NCBI GenBank assembly: GCA_034698045.1
Contig: JAQGAU010000078.1
Coordinates: 1 to 44,168, forward strand
DNA length: 44,168 nucleotides
From: Paramacrobiotus richtersi
Lineage: Eukaryota > Tardigrada > Eutardigrada > Parachela > Macrobiotidae
Direction: 5' to 3'
Positions 24,240 to 35,862 of this stretch are shown here, piece by piece. The notes under the pieces were generated by a model. It did no database searches. It worked only from the letters and a program-made list of their open reading frames with translations, and was not told the DNA's origin. Numbering within the stretch: the stretch's first letter is position 1; each line of letters opens with the position of its first letter. The translations under genes and the position numbers were made by a program.

Positions 24240-24680
24240 TTAACATGCTACCCAAATATACAGTTTACACGTTAATAAAACAACCAAGATCACCATGCGC
24301 ACCCCCAAAACTTTCAGGCATATAGTTCCAAAAATCGCTGCGGCATTACCAATTATAACAGCCAAGCTAATACGATGTTTAATCAAAGTGGTCGAGTGAT
24401 GGATTTTCCACCCGACAACCCAAATAAGCTCTATGAAAGCAGGACCGAAGGTGCCGAGCGTTTCGATTGTTAATGGATAGAAAATGCATCCACGCTGTTC
24501 CAGAAAAGCACAGTGACTGCTCTTTTTGTTTTCGGCAAAGTGAGCGGCATGTCCGACATTTCTCGCTGATCCTCTAATTTCCGAGTTATGTACCGTATTC
24601 CAACAAGTGACATCCCAACCCACTGCTTTCCCTTGACGGACAGGAATTAATGCCATCCCGTCCCATCCAATGGTATTTCA
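24240..24680 (-). mobile_element. second LINE C-terminal remnant, same family, opposite strand
   Basis: On the minus strand an open frame of 138 codons (24656-24240) carries DGMALIPVRQGKAVGWDVTC, then NTVHNS, LTIETLGTFGP and RISLAVIIGNAAAIFGT. This is the same domain order as the family tail seen at 21353-22052 (there ETLGPWGPS). The DG...WDVTC spacing resembles the PD-(D/E)xK-like segment at the end of these LINE proteins. There is no reverse transcriptase upstream, and the sequence beyond 24690 is not clearly related. It is a 5'-truncated fragment that keeps one long frame. It lies about 550 bases beyond the 3' end of the GPCR gene. Confidence 0.6.
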
Positions 24681-24689
24681 TGTTGTGTA

Positions 24690-25223
24690 TCTGTTGGTCG
24701 ATCGGTCCCGAAGTTCCTTGTGTACAAGCGCACTTGTGTGCCTAAACCGGCATCACACCAACACATGCTTTGCCGGGTGTTATTTTTGTCGAATTTTTAC
24801 AGGTATTCAGCCCAATATATTTTGCAAACAACTGTGCTCCTACCACGCCTGCACGCCGTCACAATGGCACGACAGAAGCTAGCGAAAGTGCGAAAGTTGA
24901 TGCGAAAAACAGTTCAAGCACACACTGTCCGTTGACGACGTCTATGGTTTGGGCAATCACGGTTCATAGTGGGCAGGGGCTGACATGTGAACGCGCAGTG
25001 GTCCACGTTTTTGTAGGCTATTAAAACCAAGAAGGTCGCAGTAACAGAACGCTTCCTCCGTTCAGGGTACCATGGATGGAGCAGACAGACTGGATGAAAT
25101 TGAGTTACTCTTATACTGTTTTTTCTGATATACATGGCTGCTTTCCGTGCTTATTTATTTGCATTTATAGTTGGGGAAATAAAAACCGTGGTCGTTAGGT
25201 CATTGTGGTTGTCTTCCTTTACT
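24690..25223. other. intergenic, 3' flank of GPCR gene
   Basis: Contains the 3' UTR side of the minus-strand GPCR gene. Overlapping short frames at 24670-25024 on the plus strand show no domain and are not supported as a gene. Confidence 0.4.
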
Positions 25224-26617
25224 TTAGTACTTTAGTAACGCCGGTTTTGTTTGCGCTGGTTTCCCGTTAGAGGTGCTGTCGACCGTGGTCCCCAAACGGT
25301 CATTTTCCGTAGGCGCATTCTTTTTAAACGCGCACAAAATGGCTTTCAGGCCGTTCCACGCATCGGAATTCATGGCAAAATACAATATCTGCAAATGTAA
25401 GAACATCGTCCGAGTGTGATTCTATACACATTCGCACCGACATGATGGTGACCTTTACGCTCTTTACTAGCCTTACCGGTGTCGACACGTATGCGCAAAA
25501 GTACGTCAACCGCACCCATTCCCGTACGGTCTGCTCATGCATCTTCCCAGGAAAGGTACCGTACATGATCGGAATAATGGTGAAACAAATCGTATGTACG
25601 AGAGTAGTAGTGCACAACAGCTTAGCCAGCCTGACTCGGCGATTAAATGCTTTCTGGCGAATGTCGTCGTTATAAGCGGATATTCTTCGACTCCGTCCCA
25701 TAAAGTACACCTTCACGAATAATCCAATGTACAACATTCCGGTTAAAAACAGCGGCAGGTACGTGCTCAGGACAGCCATCAAGCCAAACACTGGCCCATC
25801 CGGGTGCGCGAAATCGCATTCTCCGTAGGGCGGTAGAGCAACGCAGCTGCCGCTGTTGCCGAGATAGAAATACATGTAACAGCCGATTCCCATCACCCAG
25901 GACTGGATGGCCATTGCAGCCAGGACCTAGGAATCAATCGTTTAGAAATGTACATGTACTGTATAAGGTTCAAGAAAGAAACTGTCGTCTGGTTTTTGTA
26001 TGATTCACGAACAGTAAATAATGTAAATTAAGTAACAGTAATAAAGCAATAACGTAATAGATAAAGTAACAGTAATAAGTCAGTAATGCATCTGGATTTA
26101 CGTATTACGATTTAAACAAAATTTGTGGGGTTGTGTTATATATATAGTTTTGCTGTATGATTACCTTCTTGGCAATCCATTTCTTGTAGCTATGCGGACT
26201 ATGAATCGCCACGAAACGATTGAGTGCCAAACTGAAAAACCCCCACTGAACGGCCGTAACGGTGATCATAAACGCGTACATGTAATGCCGACAAAATTCA
26301 TCCGTATTGTGCACCTTCCAGTAGATCGCTTGATGGAGACGGGCTATGTAAATCGGAAAGTGGATGCCGATAATCTGCACCTCCATCACCATCTGATGGA
26401 TAATCAGAAAACTGGAGCCGCTCAGGAGACTGGTTTTGCGGACGAGAATAAAGATAAGGAGTATGTAGAAGAAGATCGTTGCTGTGCATATTGTGGTGGA
26501 TATGCCGAAAAACGCCTGGAACTGACCATCTGTCTGGTATTCGGTAACATTGGTATTGTAGTCGGAAAAAGAGTGGTTTCTGATCAGCATATTGTAATTA
26601 GAAGAATGTTTAAGCAA
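25224..26617 (-). CDS. orphan class A (rhodopsin-like) G protein-coupled receptor
   Basis: Seven-transmembrane plasma-membrane receptor, ligand unknown. Three minus-strand exons, 26617-26165, 25926-25477 and 25388-25224, join in phase 0 to give 355 residues. The short N-terminus has two N-glycosylation sites (NHS at 14, NVT at 23). TM1 is about 34-58 and TM2 about 68-92. Cys109 precedes TM3 and can pair with a loop-2 cysteine (GSCVALPPYGECDF). The TM3 end reads LALNRFVAIHSP, with NRF in place of DRY. TM4 starts exon 2; TM5 is the GLMAVLSTYLPLFLTGMLYI region and TM6 the LLCTTTLVHTICFTIIPI region. TM7 crosses the last intron as VSTPILYFAMNSD, a TPxxY variant of NPxxY. The cytoplasmic tail of about 50 residues has no obvious motif. 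Domain order is clear; the subfamily is not. Confidence 0.9.
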
Positions 26618-29155
26618 ACAGCTTCGAATTGTACTTGATAGTTGTTACAAGACACAAATCATTGACTGGCAGTTTTTATTTAGTAAGTTTTCTCACGGAA
26701 AGACATACGCTTTTGCGTTCCCTTCATATATGGTGGACTACGTCTATCGTACGGGGACCTTCTCCGTTTCGCTCGAAAAGTACCGAAATACGATGTACGA
26801 TCGGATATGTCAAAACATCGTTAGTAACATTATGCTCGTCCGATAAAATCCTCAGGAACATGCTTATCTATGCCACTTGTTGGCATTAGCACTTGGAGTG
26901 ATCAATACGAACAAGCTCATTCTCTGTCCTAACATGTGATTAGCTATGTATATATAAGCGATCTCCGCTTCGGTTATTACGAAATCCGAGCGTGCGGAAT
27001 CGTGGAGTGTTTCATTTGAAGTAAATGAACACTTTGACATGGTGCAAAAAAGGTCCCTATGATGTCTCGGTCTCCGGATAGTTTGGCGTGCGCACAAATT
27101 GTGGGTCATTAGAGATCGTGTATCGAGTATCATTATGGGATGACTGCGATACCATGCATTACACAAGTCAATATTATATTATCGCAAAAGCTTAATCCCA
27201 CCTTTATCAAACATAAATTGCTGCTTGAATATTTCATCCAGGCCTTTCGATACCGGACTTATAATTACTCCTTTTCAGCCGCTACAAAAATATAGCGGTG
27301 TTGGATTGGCTGCCACAAAGTCGCAGAACATAGATATCCAAGTAACAGGCAGTTTTCACTTTTCGACGAGTGTTTTATTTGCTTGTCAGGACAAATCGTA
27401 GCAGTCTTCCCTTTATAGCGAGCGTTTCTGGCCTAGTCTCAACTGCTAGTGGTAATTATATAATACCCTGAAATTTGATATAATATTTATTACGATCCAT
27501 GCACTGTTTTATCCTACATCAGATTTTGCAATTTTTCCTCAGCACAACGTTTGCAAAGTTGTAAATTATGACAGAAGTATGATTTAACTTGCTGTATAAA
27601 TTCCAAATGGCGGCAAAGACGTTTATTTGTTTATTCATTTTTATTAACTGGCAAAAGCTTTGGTCACTTTTTTTAGAGCCTTTTCTAAGTGTTTTCAGAC
27701 GCGCGTATGGACATTCTGTTGTCTTGACACTGATGTCAGTTATGACAGTTCAACAGTCTATTACTCAGTTTTGTTTTCTGGTTAATTATAGTCTGGTGAT
27801 ATTTCGTAGTGTGATTAGGTGGCCGCTTGGGACCGTTTCCATTACATGTACCTGACGATCGTATCAAACCACACTGGAAAGGATGACCTGCAATAAGAAA
27901 CTGCAGCTCAGCACATTCGCCACTGGCAGTGCGCTTACGTCACACACCGCCTTGTCACCGGAGCGGTCAACTCGATTAGATCTTTTACCTTGCATGACCT
28001 GACTGAGAACCTTTCTCTCTATATTTTCTTACATACAGTTGATGCATACGGGAACTTGTTTCCATTCTTCCGCTGCAGCATGTTACACTTAGTATATCTG
28101 ACCAACGATTCGATCCTTGAATGTGCGGTGTGATCGTTATGCGTCTCTGAGTTACGTGAGTGGAAGCGCAAAGACAGAAGATGAATAATTAAGGATAATA
28201 AATACAGCACTGCTTGAGGTCGTGGGTTCATGCAGCTTGACGCCAGTGATAGGTTAGATGGTGGCTGTGCAATATCGGTCAATATCTCTTTTCAATAGTG
28301 GGTATGTAAAAAAAAGAAGCAAAGGAGCAGACAGTTTGAGTTCGCAACTACCAGAATCAAACCATGATAAAGGTCATCACTGACAAGTTGCATACCTGAA
28401 GTATGAAGGATCTGGTAATACACAGCACGCTGCAATGCGATCGCGTGTAATATGATCAAATTAATGCTCCGCCACAATGTGCCGCAAGCGTTACATTGCT
28501 CATGATCATAATATCGGTAGTAATCGCTTTATTGTGCCTCCGAGCGCGAGCTTTGTTTTTTGACTGATATCGTGTTTAAAGCTCATGCTGTGACCGTCTT
28601 GGCTGATGAGAATATTTGCCTTCGCTATTTTCAGACGCTATTTATCTCCGCTTAATAAGTACGAAATTGCTGTAATAAACCTCACGGGAGCAACCGCCTA
28701 CAGTATTTTTATTATATTATTTTAAGGTTCAGCGCTTTTCGGCGTATGCAGTAGCGCAGTGATATCTGATACAATGTCATCATTATACATCCTTATTTCA
28801 TCCACGTGGGCTGGACGCAAATTGTTCCGGTGCTATTCCAGATAATTCCATTCGAGATCGCTCGGCATTGAATCTGTTGGCAGTATCATCCGCTCTTTGA
28901 GGAATAATCGATATATTGGATCTTGCGCTCGTAATACACTGATAGATGTTGTTCTGTTCTGATTACTACGTTTCCGTCACCGGCCGGGACGGGTACCTCA
29001 TCGTCTTGAAGTTCGAGCGAGTATTTTACAGCCAGCATAACACCTGACGTGCGAAGAACTATGGATTATTCAGTCCATGCGGGCATTGATCGCGCATCTG
29101 TCTGCTGTGGGTTCTTGTGATTGTTTTACGCGACTGTAAAGAGACTGCTGAAAAC
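26618..29155. other. intergenic region between GPCR and transporter
   Basis: These 2.5 kb separate two divergently transcribed genes, so both promoters should lie here. TATATATAAG at about 26948-26957 is TATA-like but is not placed well for either start codon. No open frame (for example 26864-27166 (-) or 27589-27855 (+)) shows a domain or splice support. No repeats or RNA genes were recognised. Confidence 0.4.
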
Positions 29156-32100
29156 ATGGTACCGAAGAACATCGAATCTGATGAGAGTGTGAACATGGAT
29201 CATAACCAAAAGTCACAGAGGCGATCTGAAGTGCCTTACGGTAACGATCTACGCTGTGGAGTAATTGGATTCAGACCGAGATGGTTGCAACTGTGCAATA
29301 ACATAAAGGTTAGTTTTAACCATATTCTTTATGTTGTTGCATAGTTGCGACAAATTTGTATGTCTGGCCCGAAAAAGCGTCCCTGATCGCGAGCTGGTTT
29401 TCCAGATGTTCCTTGTTATCTACGTCCTTCTGGGAATTTTCAAAGGTAAAATTTAATGCAGGACGGAACATTGTCACGTACCATTTGAACTGCCTTAGCC
29501 TTGAATCTCTTTCACTTTATCCAGTTGTCGATATCGGGCATATTGAACTGCGGTATCAATTAGCTAGTGCTGTTGATGGAAGTATAATGGAACTGTATAT
29601 GTAGTGGAAAAGTATGATTAGTATTTGACACTACTGCAGTAGAATGCTTGACTGTATCATAATGCAATCAGATATCACTAAAGCGTAGAATACCGATTCC
29701 CATGCAATGTACACAGGCACGGCGCAGTCCTATTTCGGGGCTGTTCTTCCCTCGATGGAACGGCGCTTTGGCTTTTCATCAACGTCCATCGGAATAGCCA
29801 GAACAATGCGTGATGTTAGGTAGAAAAGTTTAAAGAAACGTAAAAACTGCGTGTGTGACCAAATCTTGCTACTTTACCACACATTCCGTTTGTTTGTGCG
29901 GTTTTTTAGTGAGATATCAGTTGCCCTGTTAATCGGGCATTTCGGCGGTGCTGGTCATCGTCCGCGCTGGATCGCTGTCGGCTCATTCATCGTTGGTTTG
30001 GGCCTCCTGTTTATGGCAGCAACGGAAATAATTTTCCCGGTGACCCCGGAATCCCTTACGGCGACGACCATTCTGCATACTGCTAAACAAGACAGACTGT
30101 GCATGTCGGACAACGCGACAGCAACTTTTCAAATGACGAACGCGACATGCGGAAAGAAAAGTGCACTGCACCATAAGGCAGTCCATGACGGGGCGCTAGC
30201 GGTCATGGGTGTGGCTGAATTCTTGATGGGGCTCGGTATAGCAACCAATGTGATTCTGGGCACGCCGTTTGTGGATGATAACGTCAAGCCGTCAAACGCT
30301 CCCATGTACTATGGTCAGCTGAAAATAATTTCTGTACTCTGTACAGTGATTGGATCGTTCGCATTGTTCTTTTAGCCGTTTCGTTTTCCGGCCACATTTT
30401 TGGCCCGTTATTAGGACTTGGATTGGCTGCCGTTTTCAACAACATTTTTTTCGATTTTTCGAGTAAGTCTACAGAACGTACGCAATGCAGTTATCGAAAA
30501 CCATGTACGAGGTGAAAAGGTCCCTAATCACTGCAATCCGTCAGTCGCAAATCTATATGCCGTAGCATAATTGTAAACTGTTAATTCAGAACAATACACT
30601 GTTAGTTGGTGGTGGCGCAGATGCCACCACCTAAAACAGTAGTACCTAATACAGTAGTTTGTCTGCATTCTGTAAAATCACTAATATACATAATTACGTT
30701 ATGGCTTATCTTGAATGATAAAAGTAACGGAGCATGCTGTATTCCGCTGGTTACTTTCTCATCATCTTGTACAGTTGGCAATATTTTTATTGCAATATCC
30801 TTTATATTAGATTTAAGTGTATCGGAGTGTAATCTAATTCTTTGTTTCTTCAGAGTCAAATTTGCAACCATCAGATCCGCGATGGATCTCCGCATGGTTT
30901 TTAGGCTTTATAGTGAGCGGCGTTGGTACATGTGTATTTGCTGCGGTTCTCGGTGTAAGTTTTAAGTCTTCAACACAAAAACTGGTTCTGTACTGTACTT
31001 CGACAAAAAATCGATTCTAAGCCTTTGCTGCAGTGTTTTCCGTCGGCATTTCCTGGCAAAAGTGAAAAAAACAACTGCAAAGAAGCTTATGGCAGCCCAC
31101 AATCACTAGATCATAACGCACAACATGGCCAGCGCCCGAAGCAAGTTCCTGTAACTCTTGCCGGTACCATCAGTATTTTTCTCAAACAGACTGTTGATGA
31201 AAACGTTTACTCGACTGGTGCAACAGTTGTTTTTTGTGGTTCGTGATTGCAGATTTGCCGAAGAATCTGTTGCGCCTGGGGAAAAACACAACTTATTTGT
31301 TGAAGCTTACCAGTCAGCTGATAAACGGATTCGTCCTTTCCGGTACAGAAACACTTATATATGTTGCTGACTAGTACTATTTACCAACTACGAAGTCTGT
31401 TACGTATTTGTCGAGTATTTTAGGATTTCTACAATTCGGACAGAAATTCATGAAAGAGCAATATCAGCTGCCACAATCAACTGTAAACATACAAGGAGGT
31501 AAAAAAAATGAACTTGATAAAGCACTGAAATCGAAAGCTTGTAAAACGTACATGGAACGTAAGAACTTTGTGAACAGGGTTACCTCCAGTTTTTGGCGGT
31601 TTCATTGGAATAATCTTCGGGGGCTTTATTATAAAGCGATTCCAGCTGATGCCACGTCACGTATGCTACCTGATGGCTCTATCGTCTGTTGTTGGTGCTT
31701 CGTGCTATTTCACAACGATTGGATTAGGCTGCGACCGTCCGCTAATCGCCGGCATTGACGATGTTTCCAATCCATATAACATGTAATGAATACTCTGCTT
31801 ATGCTGTATGACACGCAGAAAATCTCCTCTTCTTCAGAAGCGACAGTGACCTGTGCGCTGTGGATCAGGATTGCAGATGTGAGGATTTCGAGTTCGATCC
31901 GGTCTGCGATTTTTCCACCCGGACTACGATCGTCAACTCGTGTGTTGCTGGATGCAAATCCGCACAAAAAGTTAACAATGTGGGCAAACTCTTTTTATTT
32001 AGGTAGAACACAAGAATCATGATGTTCTTCTTTCTAGACCATGTATTTTCTTGATTGTGCCTGCACTGGAAACAACACCCATGTCAACCAGAGTTACGCA

Positions 32101-32848
32101 CTACCTTATAAGAGGCACCGCTACAACAGACCTTATCAAGTGTCTTCGGTGCGCGAAGGAATCTGCCCGGTCAAATGTCCAAATTTTATCATTTATGTCA
32201 CTTTGATGAGTGTCGCTAAGCTGGCAATGGGAATTCCTATGGCCGGAATGTTGATGCTACAATTTAGGTAATCGTCCTTGAGCAACGAACTAATTACAAG
32301 AAACGTTCATTTTTTAACGTACAGTAGAATGTTAATGTATAGCCTCTTGCTGTAGAATTGTGGATTATGATCTCAAAGGTTTGGCGAACTCCGTCTCTTC
32401 CTTACTCCTAACTCTATTCGGTTTTCTACCGGCGCCCATCATTTTCGGAAAGCTGATCGATTCTGCGTGTCATCTGTGGCAGACGGATAAGTGTGGAGTC
32501 CAAGGAGCATGCTGGCTGTACAACGCTGACGATTTTAGGTGGAAGCTACATGCGGGAATTGGAATCTGCCGAGTGATCAATCTGATTGTTGATCTTATTG
32601 TAAGGCGCTGTACGAAAATAAGTTTTCAGTTTTGTAGGGACAATAAGAATGCCTTAAGACAGATATTTGCATTCCAGATTGCGTATCGAGTTCGGCATTT
32701 AACATTCGATTGGGATAGGAATGCGAAGGAGCTGGAACCAAAACGACCCTCGATGGTTGCAGTGGTGACCTTTGGGGATGAAACTGAAAAGGGAATGGAA
32801 ATGGAAAACAAAGGGAAACCGATATTACGGAACCAAAGCGATCTGTGA
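29156..32848 (+). CDS. Oatp: organic anion transporting polypeptide (SLCO/OATP family)
   Basis: Twelve-span plasma-membrane uptake carrier for amphipathic organic anions. Fourteen exons: 29156-29308, 29406-29445, 29717-29819, 29910-30313, 30376-30462, 30854-30954, 31034-31163, 31253-31342, 31424-31498, 31590-31782, 31838-31979, 32038-32267, 32356-32599 and 32678-32848. Phases agree throughout and give 720 residues, normal for the family. Diagnostic parts in order: CGVIGFRPRWLQ before TM1; MFLVIYVLLGIFKGTAQSYF; GHFGGAGHRPRWIA; a large glycosylated loop; DPRWISAWFLGF before TM6; and a Kazal-like loop with C.C pairs (LCAVDQDCRCEDFEFDPVC, then NSCVAGC and LDCACTGN). TM10-12 carry LFGFLPAPIIFGKLIDSACHLW and CGVQGACWLY. 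The tail ends QSDL, a possible class I PDZ ligand. The exon 11 donor is weak (GTGGGC), chosen because it restores the Kazal spacing. Exons 13-14 begin unit 1 of a tandem duplication. Confidence 0.93.
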
Positions 32849-35142
32849 TACCTGTACCAACTGCATGATGGTAGCGCTTTTGTATCTTCTTTTTGGTATT
32901 GCAAACAGCTGTGATTGTAATGTACTGCGAGAAAACCACTTACCGAAACCTGGATGGTGACTGTTGGTTGTTTGTCTGTTATGGAAAATCGGACAAGCGA
33001 ATCCTTACCAATCTCGCTGAGTGCTCAAATCAGGTCTTTAATCTTCAAAATCCTGACTCTATTGAATCGTACCGTACCGATGTCTCAGGTGCAACGTTAT
33101 GTAGGCAATGCAGGTTATACGTCATGCAGTAAGAATATGAAAGAAGATTTTAGCGTTTAATCGACAAGCTTTTATGGAATGCTTTTTAGTTTCTCCTAAC
33201 GTGATCACAAGATAAAGTTACAGTCATGTATAGCAGGAACAAACGTTTAGTGTTCCGATTTACTGCAACTGTAAAGGAAATAACTGCAGAAATGATGCAC
33301 GATGACGCCGGACCGATCTCTGGACATACGAAATTGTATACGAAGATGGGACATATGACCAAGTGGAAAACGAAATTATATATGGTGCATCGTGCAGGCT
33401 GTGTAAGTTAGCTGCACTCAGGGATGTTTTGACTGGAATCTTGTATGATTACATATTGCCGAAGGTGTGCTTATGTGGTTGGTACCGTAATGGGCAATTA
33501 TGTCAGCGTGACTCATGATATCGTCATATGCAGATATCATAACCAAAAGGCCTGTGTTTTCGGTACCGTATAATGGCCACTCATGTCAGCCTGACTCATG
33601 ATACCGCGATTGAGTTCATTAGCGGCAGCCGTACGTACATCCGAATATGTACTAAAACGCTCGCAAATGGGTGCCAAATTTTATTACATTGGATGTCCGA
33701 TGATATGGTCCGTAAGTAATGCACTTTAGGCTTCCCGAGCTATTTTCGTAGAGTATTCTTCGCCATACGACGGTAAATGTCCTGGTGGAATGACCCGAGT
33801 GCCTTTCAGGACGACAGAACAGAATGATGTTTATGAGGTCACACGGGCACAGACCAACTATATGTCAGCTACCGGCACAAGCAAACGCTTGCTAGTGGCC
33901 ACCCAAAAACAGCACTACCTAGCATAAATGCGAATAAGATAACCGGTTTTCACGCTGTAAATAATACACACAAGTTTCTATAATTCATTTCCATTCATTT
34001 TTGCTAGCTTTTGATATTAGTTTGATCCGTTAGTTTACGGAACATCTGGTGCGGCCTACACGGAAACCAGTGCGCATGGCGAAAAAAATCTGCAGACTTC
34101 CCGAATGGCTCACGTTCAGCGGTGGCATTCCGGGACTGCGCTTACGGTGAAAGATTCATAGTATCATGTGGTTGAATTATTGACGAATGTGGACACGGGT
34201 CAAGTAAAGGCGGATCCTTTGATGAATGGATGTGGGAGATTCCCCAGATCGGATAAAGATTCTTTAAGTTGATATCGATGCTCTCGTCACTTGTTAACGT
34301 TTAATTGATCTTCAGCAGCTTCACCAAAAGGTCAATTCATGTCTTTAGCTATTTGGGCTTCTCCTTGTACATTTTCTTGAATAAATAACTCCCGTGAAGT
34401 CGTTTGTGTTGTTTATGAAACGGTCCCATATTAGCAAAGACACATCATCATTTAAATCGTATAGCTGACATATTTGTAAACGGGAATTATCTGGCATCTG
34501 GCCCATAACTGCTGGTTTCCTCATATATTCCTCGTTGACAGTGGCGAGATGAAAAGTTTGAGCATGACGGCTAGCAGAGACGCGCCGGGGCGCGTGACCA
34601 TGCTTTTAATAGTCTTGCACAGTAAGCCAGTAAATGAGTGCCGAGTATCATGATTTCGCACTAAAAGACTGTTTCAGCATTGCTATTGTGCTGGGCTGAT
34701 TCCTTAAACTGTTGGTCAATATGTTTAGAACGTAGAAAAGAGCTTTTTGGTAGAAACGGTACGTTTTAATATGACTAGCAAGAAATACTCGAAGAACCGT
34801 TTGCGAATCGCCTGTCGGCTTGCAGGTGCCGATGGATAAGCCTTCTGATTATATGGTTGGAGATAACACAATATTAGTATACGGTCAATGTATACGGGTG
34901 GAGGCGGTCAATGGCATTTTATGGGCTCTTAATGGCCAAAGTGGCCCCAAACTACCATAAAATTTGGCATCAAAAGCCGCATTGGGTTACAGACACTTTG
35001 AGATCTGTTTCAAGGATACGTTTAACACATCAGACATCGTACGTGAATAAGTATTATGTACATACGGTAGCTGGCTATCAACTGCTTGTACATCAGCTAT
35101 TGCTGTGCCACACAGCAGACCACTACATATTACGATAAAGTC
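32849..35142. other. unit 1 spacer between slco and MGGCC-1
   Basis: Holds the slco 3' UTR (similar to 38250-38395 in unit 2) and about 1.7 kb that is paralogous to 39490-40480. A short internal duplication is visible: the string GGTACCGTA, then TGTCAGC.TGACTCATGATA, occurs twice (about 33482-33530 and 33561-33603), once exactly and once with changes. No supportable gene lies here; 33226-33411 (+) is open but has no domain. Confidence 0.5.
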
Positions 35143-35862
35143 TCAATCCGAGCTCCCGCCACCACCGGAATCTCCACCGCCACCGCTGTCCGCACTGCAT
35201 CCGCCAGAATCGGCAGTACAGTTACCAGAATCTCCGCCGCCACTGGTACCACCGCTGCTACAGCCGGGATCATCTCGGACGTACGTCTGCGTTTCAGTAT
35301 GGCAGTTGCCGTCAGCACCAGTAATGCTGCTTATATTTCCAGTCCAGTTCGTATTTCCAATCCAGGGATAAGTAGGGGCCTCGGCGCCAGTATGAATGAT
35401 GTCAACTGTGGTATTCGCTACGGTTGACGCATATAACGCGCCACCTTTCTTGTTGTCGTAAGTCCGTCTCTGACCATTGGGTATTCCTGGGAATAACACA
35501 TAGCTTCAGAGACATTTAGAAAAACTCCAGACGTACGCGGTAGGAGCAAAGAAATCGAATACCACTGAAGAAACTCTGCTGATTATGCGAATAACATTGA
35601 ATTTTGAAGACAATAACTGTATGTTAACTTCTTATGCTGCATCCATTATGCAGTAATACGGTGAAATATATCCAACTACTGTATATATTAGTCAAAGATC
35701 TATATCGTGGACCCCAGTATACAAAAAAAGCAAACAACCACAAAGAACCATAAAAACCAGCATACCGTCATATACAGTACATTATGTAACCGATACATTT
35801 ACAGGTAACTTACTTTTTGGATTATAATCACCGTCGTCCGCATAGCTGCAACAACCTCCCAT
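35143..35862 (-). CDS. MGGCC-1: N-acylated Gly/Ser/Asp-rich protein, novel family, copy 1
   Basis: No known family is recognised with confidence. Exon 1 is 35862-35814 and exon 2 is 35486-35143 (phase 1, donor GTAAGT, acceptor TTATTCCCAG); the product is 130 residues. It begins MGGCCSYADD: Gly2 with Ser6 fits N-myristoylation and Cys4/Cys5 could be palmitoylated, so a membrane-anchored cytoplasmic protein is likely. The middle (about 18-60) reads IPNGQRRTYDNKKGGALYAS, then TVANTTVDIIHTGAEAP. Together with the acylated start this loosely recalls the N-terminus of LAMTOR1 (p18), the lysosomal Ragulator anchor; I treat that as a hint only. The tail from about residue 90 is Gly/Ser/Asp/Cys-rich, with DSGNC and DSGGCSAD units, ending GGGGSSD. 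It lies in unit 1 of the duplication and is paralogous to the gene at 40492-41312, including the splice site and part of the 5' UTR. Confidence 0.8.

Noticed and set aside
26123-26638. 171-codon plus-strand open frame
   Set aside because: Lies antisense to GPCR exon 1, which has clear transmembrane segments. No domain or hydrophobic pattern in the plus-strand reading.
27589-27855. Hydrophobic 88-codon plus-strand frame resembling a membrane protein
   Set aside because: Its Phe/Leu/Val content follows from T-rich sequence; there is no conserved motif, and flanking splice sites do not extend it.
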